Part shown: positions 44,001 through 51,792 of the stretch, piece after piece | How positions within the stretch are numbered: the stretch's first letter is position 1 | Layout of the letters: every line of letters starts with the position of its first letter | NCBI RefSeq assembly: GCF_029223285.1 | Contig: NZ_JARHUJ010000001.1 | Coordinates: 558,001-622,000, forward strand | Direction of reading: 5' to 3' | Length of the DNA: 64,000 bases | Source of the DNA: Paraflavitalea sp. CAU 1676 | GTDB lineage: Bacteria > Bacteroidota > Bacteroidia > Chitinophagales > Chitinophagaceae | Notes under the pieces: generated by a model | Told to the model about the DNA's origin: nothing | Seen by the model: only the letters and a program-made list of their open reading frames with translations | The model's database searches: none | Translations under genes and position numbers: made by a program

Positions 44001-44586
44001 ATATATCGAGGATACCTCCGCGCAGGGCAAACTGTCCGGGTTCGTACACAAAGTCGGTGCGTTGGAAGCCGTAGCTCACCAGTTGCTCCATGAGGCCATC
44101 GACATTGATGTTGTCGCCCGTTTTGAGGTAAATAATATTGCCGGATAACGAATCGGGCAACACTACTTTTTCATACAAGGCTTCGGGATAAGTTACCAGC
44201 AGACCGGTGCGGTTACCTTTTCCGGCAGCCTGGGCCGCAAAGCGGGTCAGGGCTTCTGTGCGCAGCATTACGTGCGAAGAATTGAGCAGCTTGAAGTTCT
44301 TCCGGTTCTTGAATGAGGAAGGGAAGAAATATACGTTCAGTGCATTGGTGAGGTTTTCCAGTGAATTCTGCAGGTAGGCGGCAGATTCCTGGTCTTCACA
44401 AATGATGACGTGATTGAGCTGGCTGCAGGAAGGGTGCTGAAAAATGGTGCCGATAACAAAGGCGGAGGCGCTTCCGCGAAGATGGCTGCAGTAAATATGT
44501 TGAGGTTGGGAAAAAGAGAGCCTGTCCGCCAATTGAAATAGGCGGGGGTTGTTCTTAAATGTATCCATCAACGTCTGCAAGTTCAT
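41092..44586 (-). CDS. mfd: Transcription-repair coupling factor
   Basis: This 1164-residue DNA translocase removes RNA polymerase stalled at lesions and recruits UvrA. Visible parts are an N-terminal UvrB-like region (about 20-300), the RNA polymerase interaction domain (around ELQPGDYVTHIDHGVGTYSG) and the helicase domains with Walker A GDVGFGKTEVA, motif II VIDEEQKFGV, motif III LTATPIPRTLQ and VCTNIVESGVDIANVNTI. A C-terminal TRCF domain follows (FGPIPKQVEDLFDTVRSRKL). The length is normal. A minus-strand TATCTTTG box (44598-44605) lies 11 bp before the ATG. The gene stands alone between the TPR gene and a ferredoxin-NADP reductase-like gene. Confidence 0.97.
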   Translation of the reverse strand: MNLQTLMDTFKNNPRLFQLADRLSFSQPQHIYCSHLRGSASAFVIGTIFQHPSCSQLNHVIICEDQESAAYLQNSLENLTNALNVYFFPSSFKNRKNFKLLNSSHVMLRTEALTRFAAQAAGKGNRTGLLVTYPEALYEKVVLPDSLSGNIIYLKTGDNINVDGLMEQLVSYGFQRTDFVYEPGQFALRGGILDIYSFGNEKPYRVELFGNDVDSIRIFDPESQLSERKLLQVTIIPNVETQFDSDEKTSLFDFLPENTVVWIQDWALTKEKLITQEEDLQLFMNLQQEAAATAAANPKSKEARAAKEREWDEDETRLVKASVKADDFVPADMLELQLQQRHIVEFGHEGSFPFFTGEEAHTILFNTKDQPAFNRQFDMLIRDLKQWLGKGFALYLFAENPRQLERLNSIFEDLKAEIQFTPVPTSIHQGFIDEDAKVVCYTDHQIFQRYHKYKVKQAYNKNKALTLRTLRELQPGDYVTHIDHGVGTYSGLQKIEVNGKMQEAVRILYKDSDILYVNINSLHKISKYTGKEGTVPKVNKLGSDAWTKLKEKTKVKVKEIAFDLIKLYAQRKAQQGFQHSPDNYMQTELEASFIYEDTPDQSKASADVKKDMEQPSPMDRLVCGDVGFGKTEVAVRAAFKTCCDNKQAAVLVPTTILAFQHYKTFKERLKDFPVTVDYINRFKSSKEKKDTLKRLEEGKIDIIIGTHGILGKEVKFKDLGLLVIDEEQKFGVAHKEKIKTLRTNVDALTLTATPIPRTLQFSLMGARDLSIINTPPPNRQPIQTEVAVFNEDMIRDAIYFETERGGQVFFIHNRVMGLGEMAGLIQGLCPDLSIGTAHGQMEGHHLEERILDFIDKKYDVLVCTNIVESGVDIANVNTIIVNNAHQFGLSDLHQLRGRVGRSNKKAFCYLLAPPMSTLPNDSRKRLQTLEQHSELGSGFQIAMRDLDIRGAGNMLGGEQSGFMAEIGFEMYQKILDEAIKELKRTEFRALFKEEISKQEDYVQDCTIDTDLEILIPDSYVESITERLSLYTRLDNCEDEEALKDFANELTDRFGPIPKQVEDLFDTVRSRKLAVELGFEKMLLRDETVKFFFINKADSPYFESDTFREILTYIQKYTNNAKLKQTGKLFLLIADNIKDMQQLTTFLSRMRNYVKSETETAGQKA

Positions 44587-44597
44587 AACAACGGGCG

Positions 44598-44605
44598 CAA
44601 AGATA
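44598..44605 (-). promoter_or_regulatory. -7 promoter box of mfd
   Basis: On the minus strand the sequence is TATCTTTG, a full match to TAnnTTTG, ending 11 bp before the ATG at 44586. Confidence 0.55.
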
Positions 44606-44866
44606 CGAAAAAGCGGGCAGTATGGGAAACGGAGAAACGGGTGATTGGGGGAGCCTGCACAAAATTACCCGGGTGACATTTGCCGGAGAGCCTGGCCGGG
44701 AGCTATCCAATTGTGTTGCTAAAACATTTTAGCCTTGACGACGGTCAAGCGATTGCAACAGCTTAAGGTATAGTTACTTAATATGGAAATATAGTAATGC
44801 ACTTACGTGGAAATAAATATCCTGGGAATAGCGCGGCGTGAGTAAAAAATACTATACTTTAGCACC

Positions 44867-44926
44867 CGACTCGATTGCTTGCCATTAAGGCACTATAGGA
44901 GCAGCTCAGCTGCTCCTTTTTTTTGC
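44867..44926 (+). ncRNA. Possible small RNA ending in an orphan terminator
   Basis: GGAGCAGCTCAGCTGCTCC (44898-44916) forms a perfect stem followed by eight T residues, a textbook factor-independent terminator, yet no + strand gene lies upstream. TACTTTAG at 44855-44862, one mismatch from TAnnTTTG, would give a transcript of about 55 nt. Not a recognised family. Confidence 0.4.
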
Positions 44927-45121
44927 CCCTGGTTGAAGATGCTTTCTGCCGCTGTTTGAAGATGCTTTGTGGCGTTGTTGGAAGGACTTCCTGAGTCCGG
45001 CGCTGCAATCGGTAAACCATCGCCATTACCTTGACTGCCATCCCCCAATTACCGGTTACTCCTGCTTTGCCGCCTGCACTTAATCCGTAGGGATTTTTGT
45101 ATATTTAGTAAAATACATCCA

Positions 45122-45880
45122 ATGTTACAGCCCTGGCGAACTGGTAAGGTTATACGCATTGCGGATGAAACGTCCATCACGAAAAGGTTCTGGATACAGG
45201 TGCCTGAGTTGAACGCCTTTGATTTCACTCCGGGGCAATTCGTAACGCTGGACCTCCCCATTCACGAGAAACCGGCCAAGCGATGGCGTAGTTATTCAAT
45301 AGCCTCCTGGCCCGATGGGAGTAATGTTTTCGAATTAGTCATTGTGTTATTGGAAGGCGGAGCTGGTACGCATTATTTATTCAATGAGATCAGGGAGGGG
45401 TCAGAGATCACTTTGCGTGGCCCGCAAGGGGTGTTTGTTTTACCGGAGCCGGTAGACCGTGACCTTTTCTTCATCTGCACAGGTACCGGCGTAGCGCCGT
45501 TCCGTTCGATGAGCTACCATATACTCAATAAACAGGTTCCACACCAAACCATTTACCTGGTTTTTGGCTGCCGAAAGTTTGGGGATGCGCTCTATGGACA
45601 AGAGTTGAAGGAATTGGAATCTAAAGTGTCGAGCTTCCGGTACATACCCACTTTTTCCCGGGAAGAACCAGGCGCTTATTGCACGGGTTATGTACACGGG
45701 GTATATGAAAAGATATGTAAGGAAAACAGGTTTCCCGCTCCAGGCGATCCTGCACTCCTGATGCCGAAGCCCGCCTACTTCTTTCTATGCGGCTGGAAAG
45801 ATATGATCGATGAAGCCAAGCAGCGTATACAGGACCTGGGATATGATAAGAAATCCATTCACCAGGAATTATACGGGTAA
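45122..45880 (+). CDS. Ferredoxin-NADP reductase-like flavoprotein
   Basis: The 252-residue cytoplasmic enzyme of the ferredoxin-NADP reductase superfamily has an FAD-binding domain (about 1-105, with FDFTPGQFVTLDLP and the FAD motif KRWRSYSIAS). The NAD(P)-binding domain (about 110-252) has FICTGTGVAPFRSM and the C-terminal YFFLCGWKDMIDEAKQRI. It moves electrons between NAD(P)H and a small redox carrier. No ferredoxin gene is adjacent. The only close -7-like box has one mismatch (GATTTTTG). Confidence 0.88.
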   Translation: MLQPWRTGKVIRIADETSITKRFWIQVPELNAFDFTPGQFVTLDLPIHEKPAKRWRSYSIASWPDGSNVFELVIVLLEGGAGTHYLFNEIREGSEITLRGPQGVFVLPEPVDRDLFFICTGTGVAPFRSMSYHILNKQVPHQTIYLVFGCRKFGDALYGQELKELESKVSSFRYIPTFSREEPGAYCTGYVHGVYEKICKENRFPAPGDPALLMPKPAYFFLCGWKDMIDEAKQRIQDLGYDKKSIHQELYG

Positions 45881-45951
45881 ACGACCTTCTTTCGCATTCC
45901 AATACTGGAGAACGTTATTTCAAACCTATAGCCAGATAAGTAAGTGCGGAA

Positions 45952-46311
45952 TTAATGCTGACTTCCGCTGCCTGTTTGTTGTGCAAGTTTCCGCTTGGTA
46001 ATATCCTGCACTTTGGAATTGCTTTCTTCTTTAGATGAGATGGGAATAACAGGGATGTGATGCTCCTTTAATTTTTGCTCAAGACTAGCTTTTTCTTTCT
46101 GGAGATCCAAAATGTCGGCATGATTGCTGAGCATTTCGTTTTCCAGTTCCAGGACTTTCATCTTAAGTTTCTTCAGTTGACTCTTCCGTACAATGAACCC
46201 TGCCAGGAATGCCGAAAGAATAAGGCCACCAAACAAGTACACATTCACAGGAATGATGATTGCAAGCATAAACAGCTTTTTAGGGTAAAAGAACCTCTGG
46301 TTAATGTTCAC
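45952..46311 (-). CDS. Small membrane protein with coiled coil
   Basis: The 119-residue protein has a hydrophobic segment from about residue 15 to 40 (LAIIIPVNVYLFGGLILSAF). A predicted coiled coil covers about residues 45-85 (QLKKLKMKVLELENEMLSNH and LQKEKASLEQKLKEH), and a polar tail ends in SGSGSQH. The layout resembles LapA-domain-like or other small envelope proteins, but no specific family is clear. It may start at the Met at 46269 instead. It is convergent with the reductase gene and divergent from nothing nearby, so probably monocistronic. Confidence 0.65.
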   Translation of the reverse strand: MNINQRFFYPKKLFMLAIIIPVNVYLFGGLILSAFLAGFIVRKSQLKKLKMKVLELENEMLSNHADILDLQKEKASLEQKLKEHHIPVIPISSKEESNSKVQDITKRKLAQQTGSGSQH

Positions 46312-46545
46312 CGGCTGTCCTTCATATAGGGGTAAGGTCCTACTGACAAGTCAATAATTTGACCTATGTCAATAAGGCAGTTATCCTATAACGGATAGCC
46401 AAATAAATTATTTTAAGCTACTAAATCAAATAGAGCCTAATAGGGGGTGTGTTTTCAAAAGGACTAGCGGTACTTCAAAAAAGGAGAGAGGTCTTTCAGG
46501 AATTAAACCTTTACTATACTTGATGTTGCAGAGTCAAATTTAGAA

Positions 46546-47985
46546 TTAATTAATCTGTTTTTGAACAATTTCCAGGATTTTATTTATCGGAATTCGTTCT
46601 TGTTGCATAGAATCCCGATACCGGATGGTAACGGTATTGTCTTCTTTCGTCTGATGGTCGACAGTTATGCAGAACGGCGTTCCGATCGCATCCATACGAC
46701 GATAACGCTTGCCGATGGCGTCCTTTTCCTCATAAAAACAGTAAAAATGAGGTTTGCAGGTATCCATGATCTGGCGGGCAATCTCCGGTAAACCGTCTTT
46801 TTTCAACAAGGGCAATACGGCCAACTTGATAGGAGCCAGCTTAGGTGGAAACTTCAGCACTACCCGGCTGTCTTGCTTTTCAGGGGTGCTAAGATCCTCT
46901 TCAGTATATGCTTCGCTAAGTACCAGTAAGATGGTTCTATCCAAACCGATAGAAGTCTCGATCACATATGGTACATAGTTCTGATTGATCTCATTATCAA
47001 AGTATTGCAGTTTCTTTTTGCTATAGAGCTGATGTTGGCTCAGGTCAAAGTCACCTCTTGAGTGTATACCTTCCACTTCTTTGAAACCAATCGGGAATTC
47101 ATATTCGATGTCGCAGGCCGCTTTGGCGTAGTGTGCGAGCTTTACGTGGTCATGGTAACGGTATCTTTCGGCTGGAATACCCAAGCTCAGGTGCCATTTC
47201 AGGCGTTCAGCCTTCCAGTATTCATACCACTGGTCTTCTGTGCCAGGGCGTACAAAGAACTGCATCTCCATCTGCTCAAACTCACGCATGCGGAACACGA
47301 ACTGGCGGGCGACGATCTCGTTACGGAAGGCCTTACCGATCTGGGCGATACCAAAAGGTATCTTCATACGGCCGGTCTTCTGCACGTTGAGGAAGTTCAC
47401 GAAAATACCCTGGGCCGTTTCCGGGCGCAGGTAGATCTCACTGGCCTCATCCGATACGCTGCCCAGCTGGGTTGAGAACATGAGGTTAAACTGGCGCACA
47501 TCCGTCCAGTTGGCTGTGCCGCTTACCGTACATTTTATCTTACTGTCTTCAATCAGTGTCTTCAATCCAGCCAGGTCGTCCTTGGCCAGCAGGGCATCCA
47601 TCGACGCCAGTAAAGCATCTGCTTCTGCCTTTTTGCCCTCTTTCTCCAACAGATCGGCATGCGCCTCGATCAGGTGGTCTACCCGGTAGCGCTTGTTGCT
47701 GTCCTTGTTGTCGATCATCGGGTCGCTGAAATTATCAACGTGGCCGCTCGCCTTCCAGGTAGTGGGGTGCATGAAAATAGCCGCATCGATACCAACGATG
47801 TTCTCGTGCATCTGGGTCATGCTCTTCCACCAATAGTCGCGAATGTTCTTCTTTAGCTCGCTGCCCCATTGGCCGTAATCATAAACTGCACTCAAACCGT
47901 CATAGATCTCACTCGATTGGAAAATGAATCCGTATTCCTTGCAATGCGAAATGATCGCCTGAAACTTGTTGGTATCTGTTGCCAT
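46546..47985 (-). CDS. glyS: Glycyl-tRNA synthetase, single-chain class II type
   Basis: This 479-residue enzyme attaches glycine to tRNA-Gly; it is the single-chain dimeric type, not the two-subunit type. Class II motif 2 is in FRNEIVARQFVFRMREFEQM, motif 3 in YVIETSIGLDRTILLVL, and the C-terminal anticodon-binding domain covers about 370-479 (LAPIKLAVLPLLKKDGLPEI). The ATG at 47985 is preferred to a codon three residues upstream that lies inside the -7 box. The minus-strand TATCTTTG box (47992-47999) is only 6 bp from the start. Confidence 0.97.
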   Translation of the reverse strand: MATDTNKFQAIISHCKEYGFIFQSSEIYDGLSAVYDYGQWGSELKKNIRDYWWKSMTQMHENIVGIDAAIFMHPTTWKASGHVDNFSDPMIDNKDSNKRYRVDHLIEAHADLLEKEGKKAEADALLASMDALLAKDDLAGLKTLIEDSKIKCTVSGTANWTDVRQFNLMFSTQLGSVSDEASEIYLRPETAQGIFVNFLNVQKTGRMKIPFGIAQIGKAFRNEIVARQFVFRMREFEQMEMQFFVRPGTEDQWYEYWKAERLKWHLSLGIPAERYRYHDHVKLAHYAKAACDIEYEFPIGFKEVEGIHSRGDFDLSQHQLYSKKKLQYFDNEINQNYVPYVIETSIGLDRTILLVLSEAYTEEDLSTPEKQDSRVVLKFPPKLAPIKLAVLPLLKKDGLPEIARQIMDTCKPHFYCFYEEKDAIGKRYRRMDAIGTPFCITVDHQTKEDNTVTIRYRDSMQQERIPINKILEIVQKQIN

Positions 47986-47991
47986 AGCGGG

Positions 47992-47999
47992 CAAAGATA
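47992..47999 (-). promoter_or_regulatory. -7 promoter box of glyS
   Basis: The minus strand reads TATCTTTG, a full TAnnTTTG match ending 6 bp before the ATG at 47985, implying a nearly leaderless mRNA. Confidence 0.5.
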
Positions 48000-48177
48000 A
48001 GACGGGCTAATATTATCTGTTTCAGACGCTTGAAAAAATAGTATGTATATAATAAATCAGGGAGCCGAATGGGGCATATCGGCCAATTAGTTGGTTTACA
48101 GCAGCAGATACTTGAAATTATTCAGCTATTGCGGTTGCCGGCACCCGCCGCTATCTTTAAGCTCCTAAATCCACCCC

Positions 48178-48510
48178 ATGACAAACAATGAGACCATCCG
48201 CATCGAGATCGACAAACAGATCGCCGCCGGATTTTCGGCCGATGAGATCAGGAGCAACCTCCTTTCTCAAAAATACCATCCCGATGAAGTGAACAGCGCC
48301 ATGCGGCAAACCGGCGCAGCTGCGCGGGCAAATTCTCCCGCCGGATTCGGCATCGCCTCGGTACTTGTTTCCATTTTCCTCATCATCAGCGGTATCATGA
48401 AAGTGAACCGGTACGAGTCGGGGAGTATCAGTTACATCTTCGGCTTCATCATGTTGATCGGAGGGATCGGTGGTTTGATCTTCAAAGTGGTTGATATGTC
48501 GCGCCGCTAA
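48178..48510 (+). CDS. Small membrane protein of unknown function
   Basis: The 110-residue protein has a charged N-terminal half (about 1-50, IRIEIDKQIAAGFSADEIRSN), then two hydrophobic helices at about 56-75 (FGIASVLVSIFLIISGIM) and 84-102 (ISYIFGFIMLIGGIGGLIF). The N-terminal part resembles a small helical domain seen before membrane segments in other Bacteroidetes proteins, but I cannot name a family. It is an isolated + strand gene between glyS and a convergent hypothetical gene. A weak TATCTTTA box lies about 20 bp before the ATG. Confidence 0.65.
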   Translation: MTNNETIRIEIDKQIAAGFSADEIRSNLLSQKYHPDEVNSAMRQTGAAARANSPAGFGIASVLVSIFLIISGIMKVNRYESGSISYIFGFIMLIGGIGGLIFKVVDMSRR

Positions 48511-48623
48511 GCGAACTGTTGCCTGCAAATTGCCTGAAAGTTGTTTTCACGATATTCCCTTTCTCGGTAGGCCACCTGTGGCTGCTGAAAAAGGGAATAT
48601 CCCGTAACATAAGTTTATAGCCG

Positions 48624-49643
48624 TCACCGCAATGTTAGGTCAGTTGTGTTTGCCATTCGTTCTGCCATGATCCGTTTGTACTTCCGGGCCCGGAATTGTC
48701 GATAGGTTAAGAACAGTCCACCCATGACGGCAAAAATCATGATAAAATTCCCAATGTTCTTTTTATTCTCTTTATTGACGGCCATGTTCCTTGCCGCCAA
48801 ATCTGCATAGGGCAGGCCTTTCTTCGCAATGTTAAAAATCGTGAAGATCTTGCCGGTATCCTGCTGGTGAGGAGACATTTCATGATCCCTCCTGTATCGG
48901 ATGGTAAGTACATCACCTGGTTCCAGGCTGTCTATATCATATGTTGCCATTCGATATTTGACATATTCTTCATCGAAGCGGTATATGTTCGGGTCTTTGA
49001 GGAAGGAAAAATAGTAAACGTAAAACCTATTATCATTGTCAGATATATAAGATTTCCAAGGCTTTTTATGTAAGATCTTTGGAGCAGAAGTCTCCAGCCT
49101 TGTTTCATCAATTGTTCCCTCCCCCGACACGTAGCTATAAATAGGCCAAATGATAAATATAGATGCGAAACTTATCGATACAAATAAGTACACCTTAAAT
49201 TTATCTCCTTTGCTCCCAAGATATCGGGGCAGATGAGGTTTAGCTACCTGCTTCCGGTTCTTCTCTATCCAATTACTGATGATTATGATCACGGAGTTAA
49301 GTGCAGGCAAGGCAAACAGGATAGAAAGCAAGATCATTGCCGTGCCAATTCCTTTGCCCGACATTTCTTTGCCCATGAAAAAATAAGTCAATGCGAAAAT
49401 AAGGGAGGTGACTCCTGCGGCCAGCGCCGCAATATTTTTCTTGTTGATCGTTTTCTTATAAGTTGCCGCATGGTCCTGCCGCATTTTTTCATAGGCCTGC
49501 CGGGCCTCTTCGTGTGCAAGATTGAACATGGTACTTAATTCCACTACAATCTCTTCTACCGCCAAATCATCCGCTACCAACATCAAGGCATATTCTGAAG
49601 CGCGTGCTATTCGTTCTTCTTTGGGTAAGGTTTGGTAATCCAT
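48624..49643 (-). CDS. Membrane protein of unknown function
   Basis: The 339-residue protein has several hydrophobic helices: two close together around residues 70-120 (IAALAAGVTSLIFALTYFFM and AMILLSILFALPALNSVIII), one near 150-170 (VYLFVSISFASIFIIWPIYSY) and one near the C-terminus (NFIMIFAVMGGLFLTYRQF). The N-terminal 60 residues are helical and charged. A soluble stretch of about 120 residues precedes the last helix and is rich in Tyr/Asp. No family is recognised. It lies 45 bp behind the MazG-like gene, so dtd, the MazG-like gene and this gene may be one transcript. Confidence 0.65.
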   Translation of the reverse strand: MDYQTLPKEERIARASEYALMLVADDLAVEEIVVELSTMFNLAHEEARQAYEKMRQDHAATYKKTINKKNIAALAAGVTSLIFALTYFFMGKEMSGKGIGTAMILLSILFALPALNSVIIIISNWIEKNRKQVAKPHLPRYLGSKGDKFKVYLFVSISFASIFIIWPIYSYVSGEGTIDETRLETSAPKILHKKPWKSYISDNDNRFYVYYFSFLKDPNIYRFDEEYVKYRMATYDIDSLEPGDVLTIRYRRDHEMSPHQQDTGKIFTIFNIAKKGLPYADLAARNMAVNKENKKNIGNFIMIFAVMGGLFLTYRQFRARKYKRIMAERMANTTDLTLR

Positions 49644-49688
49644 CCGGGCTATTTCATGGTAGGATATGGTCCTATAATTCCAAAATGA

Positions 49689-50021
49689 TTATTTCAACTT
49701 CTCATTATCCTGGTGCCGGTTGGCATCACGGATATTCTTCTTCTCGAAATTCTTGTGCAATGCATCGGTGAGGTTGACGCCCGTTTGATTGGCCAGGCAT
49801 ATCAATACCCACAACACATCGGCCATTTCATCGGCCAGGTGCTTGTTCTTATCACTCTCTTTAAACGATTGCTCCCCGTAGGTGCGCACCATCAGTCTTG
49901 ATAGTTCGCCCACCTCCTCCATCAGGATACCCAGGTTGGTAAGTTCATTGAAATAACGCACACCCACGGTTTTGATCCATTGGTCCACCTGTTGCTGCGC
50001 TTCGTTCAGCGTAATATCCAT
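49689..50021 (-). CDS. MazG-like nucleotide pyrophosphohydrolase
   Basis: The 110-residue all-alpha enzyme of the MazG/dUTPase-like superfamily hydrolyses NTPs or dNTPs to monophosphates, probably for nucleotide housecleaning. The metal-binding pattern is EEVGELSRLM (ExxE) followed by DEMADVLWVLICLANQ (ExxD), and the length fits short single-domain MazG proteins. It lies 27 bp behind dtd on the same strand and is probably co-transcribed with it. Substrate preference is not readable. Confidence 0.85.
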   Translation of the reverse strand: MDITLNEAQQQVDQWIKTVGVRYFNELTNLGILMEEVGELSRLMVRTYGEQSFKESDKNKHLADEMADVLWVLICLANQTGVNLTDALHKNFEKKNIRDANRHQDNEKLK

Positions 50022-50048
50022 ATTGCTGTTTTTATGATTTGAGGCAAT

Positions 50049-50501
50049 CTATTCCTTGTTCTTCGAATCGATAATGATCGTAACCGGACCATCATTGAGC
50101 AGGCTCACCTTCATATCGGCCCCAAACTCGCCGGTGCCGATCCCTTTGCCCAGGTCCTTTTCAAGCTGGGCGATCATTTTTTCATACAATGGGATCGCAA
50201 TATCGGGTTTGCTCGCCCGGATATAGGAGGGGCGGTTGCCCTTTTTGGTGGCCGCGTGCAGGGTAAACTGGCTTACCAATATAATATCGCCCCCATTTTC
50301 TTTGACCGACACATTCATCACCCCCTGGTCATCGTTGAATATGCGCAGGTTCACGATCTTATTGCTGAGCCACTCGATGTCTTCTGCAGTATCTGCATCT
50401 TCAATTCCTACGAGCACCAACAAACCATTTCCGATGCTTGAGCGTATTATATTATTGATCGTTACACTTGCCATACTGACGCGCTGGATTACTGCCCGCA
50501 T
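50049..50501 (-). CDS. dtd: D-aminoacyl-tRNA deacylase
   Basis: The 150-residue enzyme removes D-amino acids wrongly attached to tRNA. The start MRAVIQRVSMASVTIN, the SQFTLHAATKKGNRPSYIRA block and the C-terminal LLNDGPVTIIIDS with the Gly-cis-Pro motif are diagnostic of Dtd. The length is typical. It is the first gene of a likely dtd, MazG-like, membrane-protein transcript and is divergent from arfB, another translation-quality gene. Confidence 0.95.
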   Translation of the reverse strand: MRAVIQRVSMASVTINNIIRSSIGNGLLVLVGIEDADTAEDIEWLSNKIVNLRIFNDDQGVMNVSVKENGGDIILVSQFTLHAATKKGNRPSYIRASKPDIAIPLYEKMIAQLEKDLGKGIGTGEFGADMKVSLLNDGPVTIIIDSKNKE

Positions 50502-50563
50502 ATTTATAGGTTAGTGTGTAAATTTATGGGAAGAAAGGGCAACCGGCAAAATGCCCGTGTATT

Positions 50564-50974
50564 ATGAATAAGATAGATATAACTAAAGAGATTGAGTTCC
50601 AAACGGCACGTAGTGGCGGCAAAGGAGGGCAAAACGTTAATAAAGTAGAGACCATGGTGGAGGGGTATTTCCATATTGATAAGTCATTGATACTGAGCAA
50701 TCAGCAGAAGGAGATATTGAGCAGGAAGCTAGCCTCCAGAGTAAATTCGGAAGGGTTTTTGCAAGTGAAGAGCCAGGTTCACCGTTCGCAGCTGGAGAAC
50801 AAGCAGGAAGTAGTAGAAAAGATGCATCTCCTGATAGAGCAGGCCCTGAAAAAGGAAAAGAAACGCATCGCTACAAAACCTTCCAAGGCAGCAAAGGCAA
50901 AACGGCTGGACTCGAAAAAGAAGCAATCGGGCCACAAACAAAACCGTCAGAAGATCCGCCCGGCCGATCATTAA
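50564..50974 (+). CDS. arfB: Alternative ribosome-rescue factor
   Basis: The 136-residue peptidyl-tRNA hydrolase (ArfB/YaeJ type) frees ribosomes stalled on mRNA without a stop codon. The release-factor catalytic motif is in ARSGGKGGQNVNKVET (GGQ), and the C-terminal tail is long and basic (KKEKKRIATKPSKAAKAKRL), as needed to enter the empty mRNA channel. The codon-recognition domains of normal release factors are absent, as expected. It is divergent from dtd and 42 bp before the MbnP-like gene. Confidence 0.95.
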   Translation: MNKIDITKEIEFQTARSGGKGGQNVNKVETMVEGYFHIDKSLILSNQQKEILSRKLASRVNSEGFLQVKSQVHRSQLENKQEVVEKMHLLIEQALKKEKKRIATKPSKAAKAKRLDSKKKQSGHKQNRQKIRPADH

Positions 50975-51016
50975 CCTAAATCCGTGCAAATGCAACCACG
51001 CCAGCCAAACACGTCC

Positions 51017-51790
51017 ATGCTTAACAGAATAGCCAGTTGCCTTTTGCTGATCTCCGTACTGGCATCCTGCCAGAAAGAGCTCAAAATGGACGCTACGGCT
51101 ATTCACAATATTGAGCTGCGGTTTAAACCAGTGGTGCTGTTTGACACGGTCGAAATGAAGTTCGACACCGTTACCTACAAAAATGCCTTCAATGAATCCT
51201 TCAAAGTAAGTGCCTTTAAATTCTACGTACATGCCTTTGAACTTTTCAATACCGATTCCAACAGGATATCCCGTGCCGGCGACCAGGACTACTACCTCGT
51301 CGATTTTGCCGACAGCAACTCCACCGTCATCAAACTGAATGTGGTTCCGTATAAATACAACGTTCTCGCATTCACCATGGGGGTTGATAGCGTGCTGAAC
51401 GTAAGTGGCGCCCAAACCGGGGTACTTGACCCCGCTAAAGGGATGTTCTGGGAATGGAATACGGGTTACATCATGTCGAAGCTGGAAGGAACATCGCCTG
51501 TTTCTACCGCACCGGCCAACAGTTTCAAATACCATATCGGCGGATTCCGGCAGGCCGAAAGCGTAATAAAAAAGATAACTTTGTTGTTCCCTTACCCGGA
51601 AGTCATCGATATGAAGCCTGGTAAGAAAACCGTGATCGACATCACGGCCGATGTATATGACTGGTTCAACAATCCGCACGACATCCGTATCGGAACCAAT
51701 GCGGGGGTGATGTCGCCGGGTACCCTGGCACAGCAGATCGCTGAAAACTATTCCAAAATGTTTGCGGTCGTGAAAGTCAAAAATGATTAA
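51017..51790 (+). CDS. MbnP-like copper-binding lipoprotein
   Basis: This 257-residue protein has a lipoprotein signal (IASCLLLISVLASC, Cys18). The body resembles MbnP, a periplasmic protein paired with the di-heme enzyme MbnH in methanotrophs, where a Trp is turned to kynurenine and helps bind copper. The family block KGMFWEWNTGYIMSKLEG with Trp145 and Trp147 is present, as are IELRFKPVVLFDTVEM and FKYHIGGFR segments. An earlier start at 50984 or 50990 would put residues before the signal peptide. The gene encoding the MbnH-like partner begins three bases after its stop. Confidence 0.82.
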   Translation: MLNRIASCLLLISVLASCQKELKMDATAIHNIELRFKPVVLFDTVEMKFDTVTYKNAFNESFKVSAFKFYVHAFELFNTDSNRISRAGDQDYYLVDFADSNSTVIKLNVVPYKYNVLAFTMGVDSVLNVSGAQTGVLDPAKGMFWEWNTGYIMSKLEGTSPVSTAPANSFKYHIGGFRQAESVIKKITLLFPYPEVIDMKPGKKTVIDITADVYDWFNNPHDIRIGTNAGVMSPGTLAQQIAENYSKMFAVVKVKND

Positions 51791-51792
51791 CG

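Larger units (their letters stand above)
44587..45121. other. Intergenic region with an orphan terminator
   Basis: This divergent region between mfd and the reductase gene holds the mfd promoter, an unassigned terminator hairpin at 44898-44924 on the + strand, and otherwise no supported gene. Short minus-strand open frames at 44859-45041 and 45049-45261 have no family features and one overlaps the reductase gene. Confidence 0.55.

Noticed and set aside
50729-51679. 316-residue open frame on the minus strand
   Set aside because: Covers arfB and the MbnP-like gene in antisense and has no recognisable domain.
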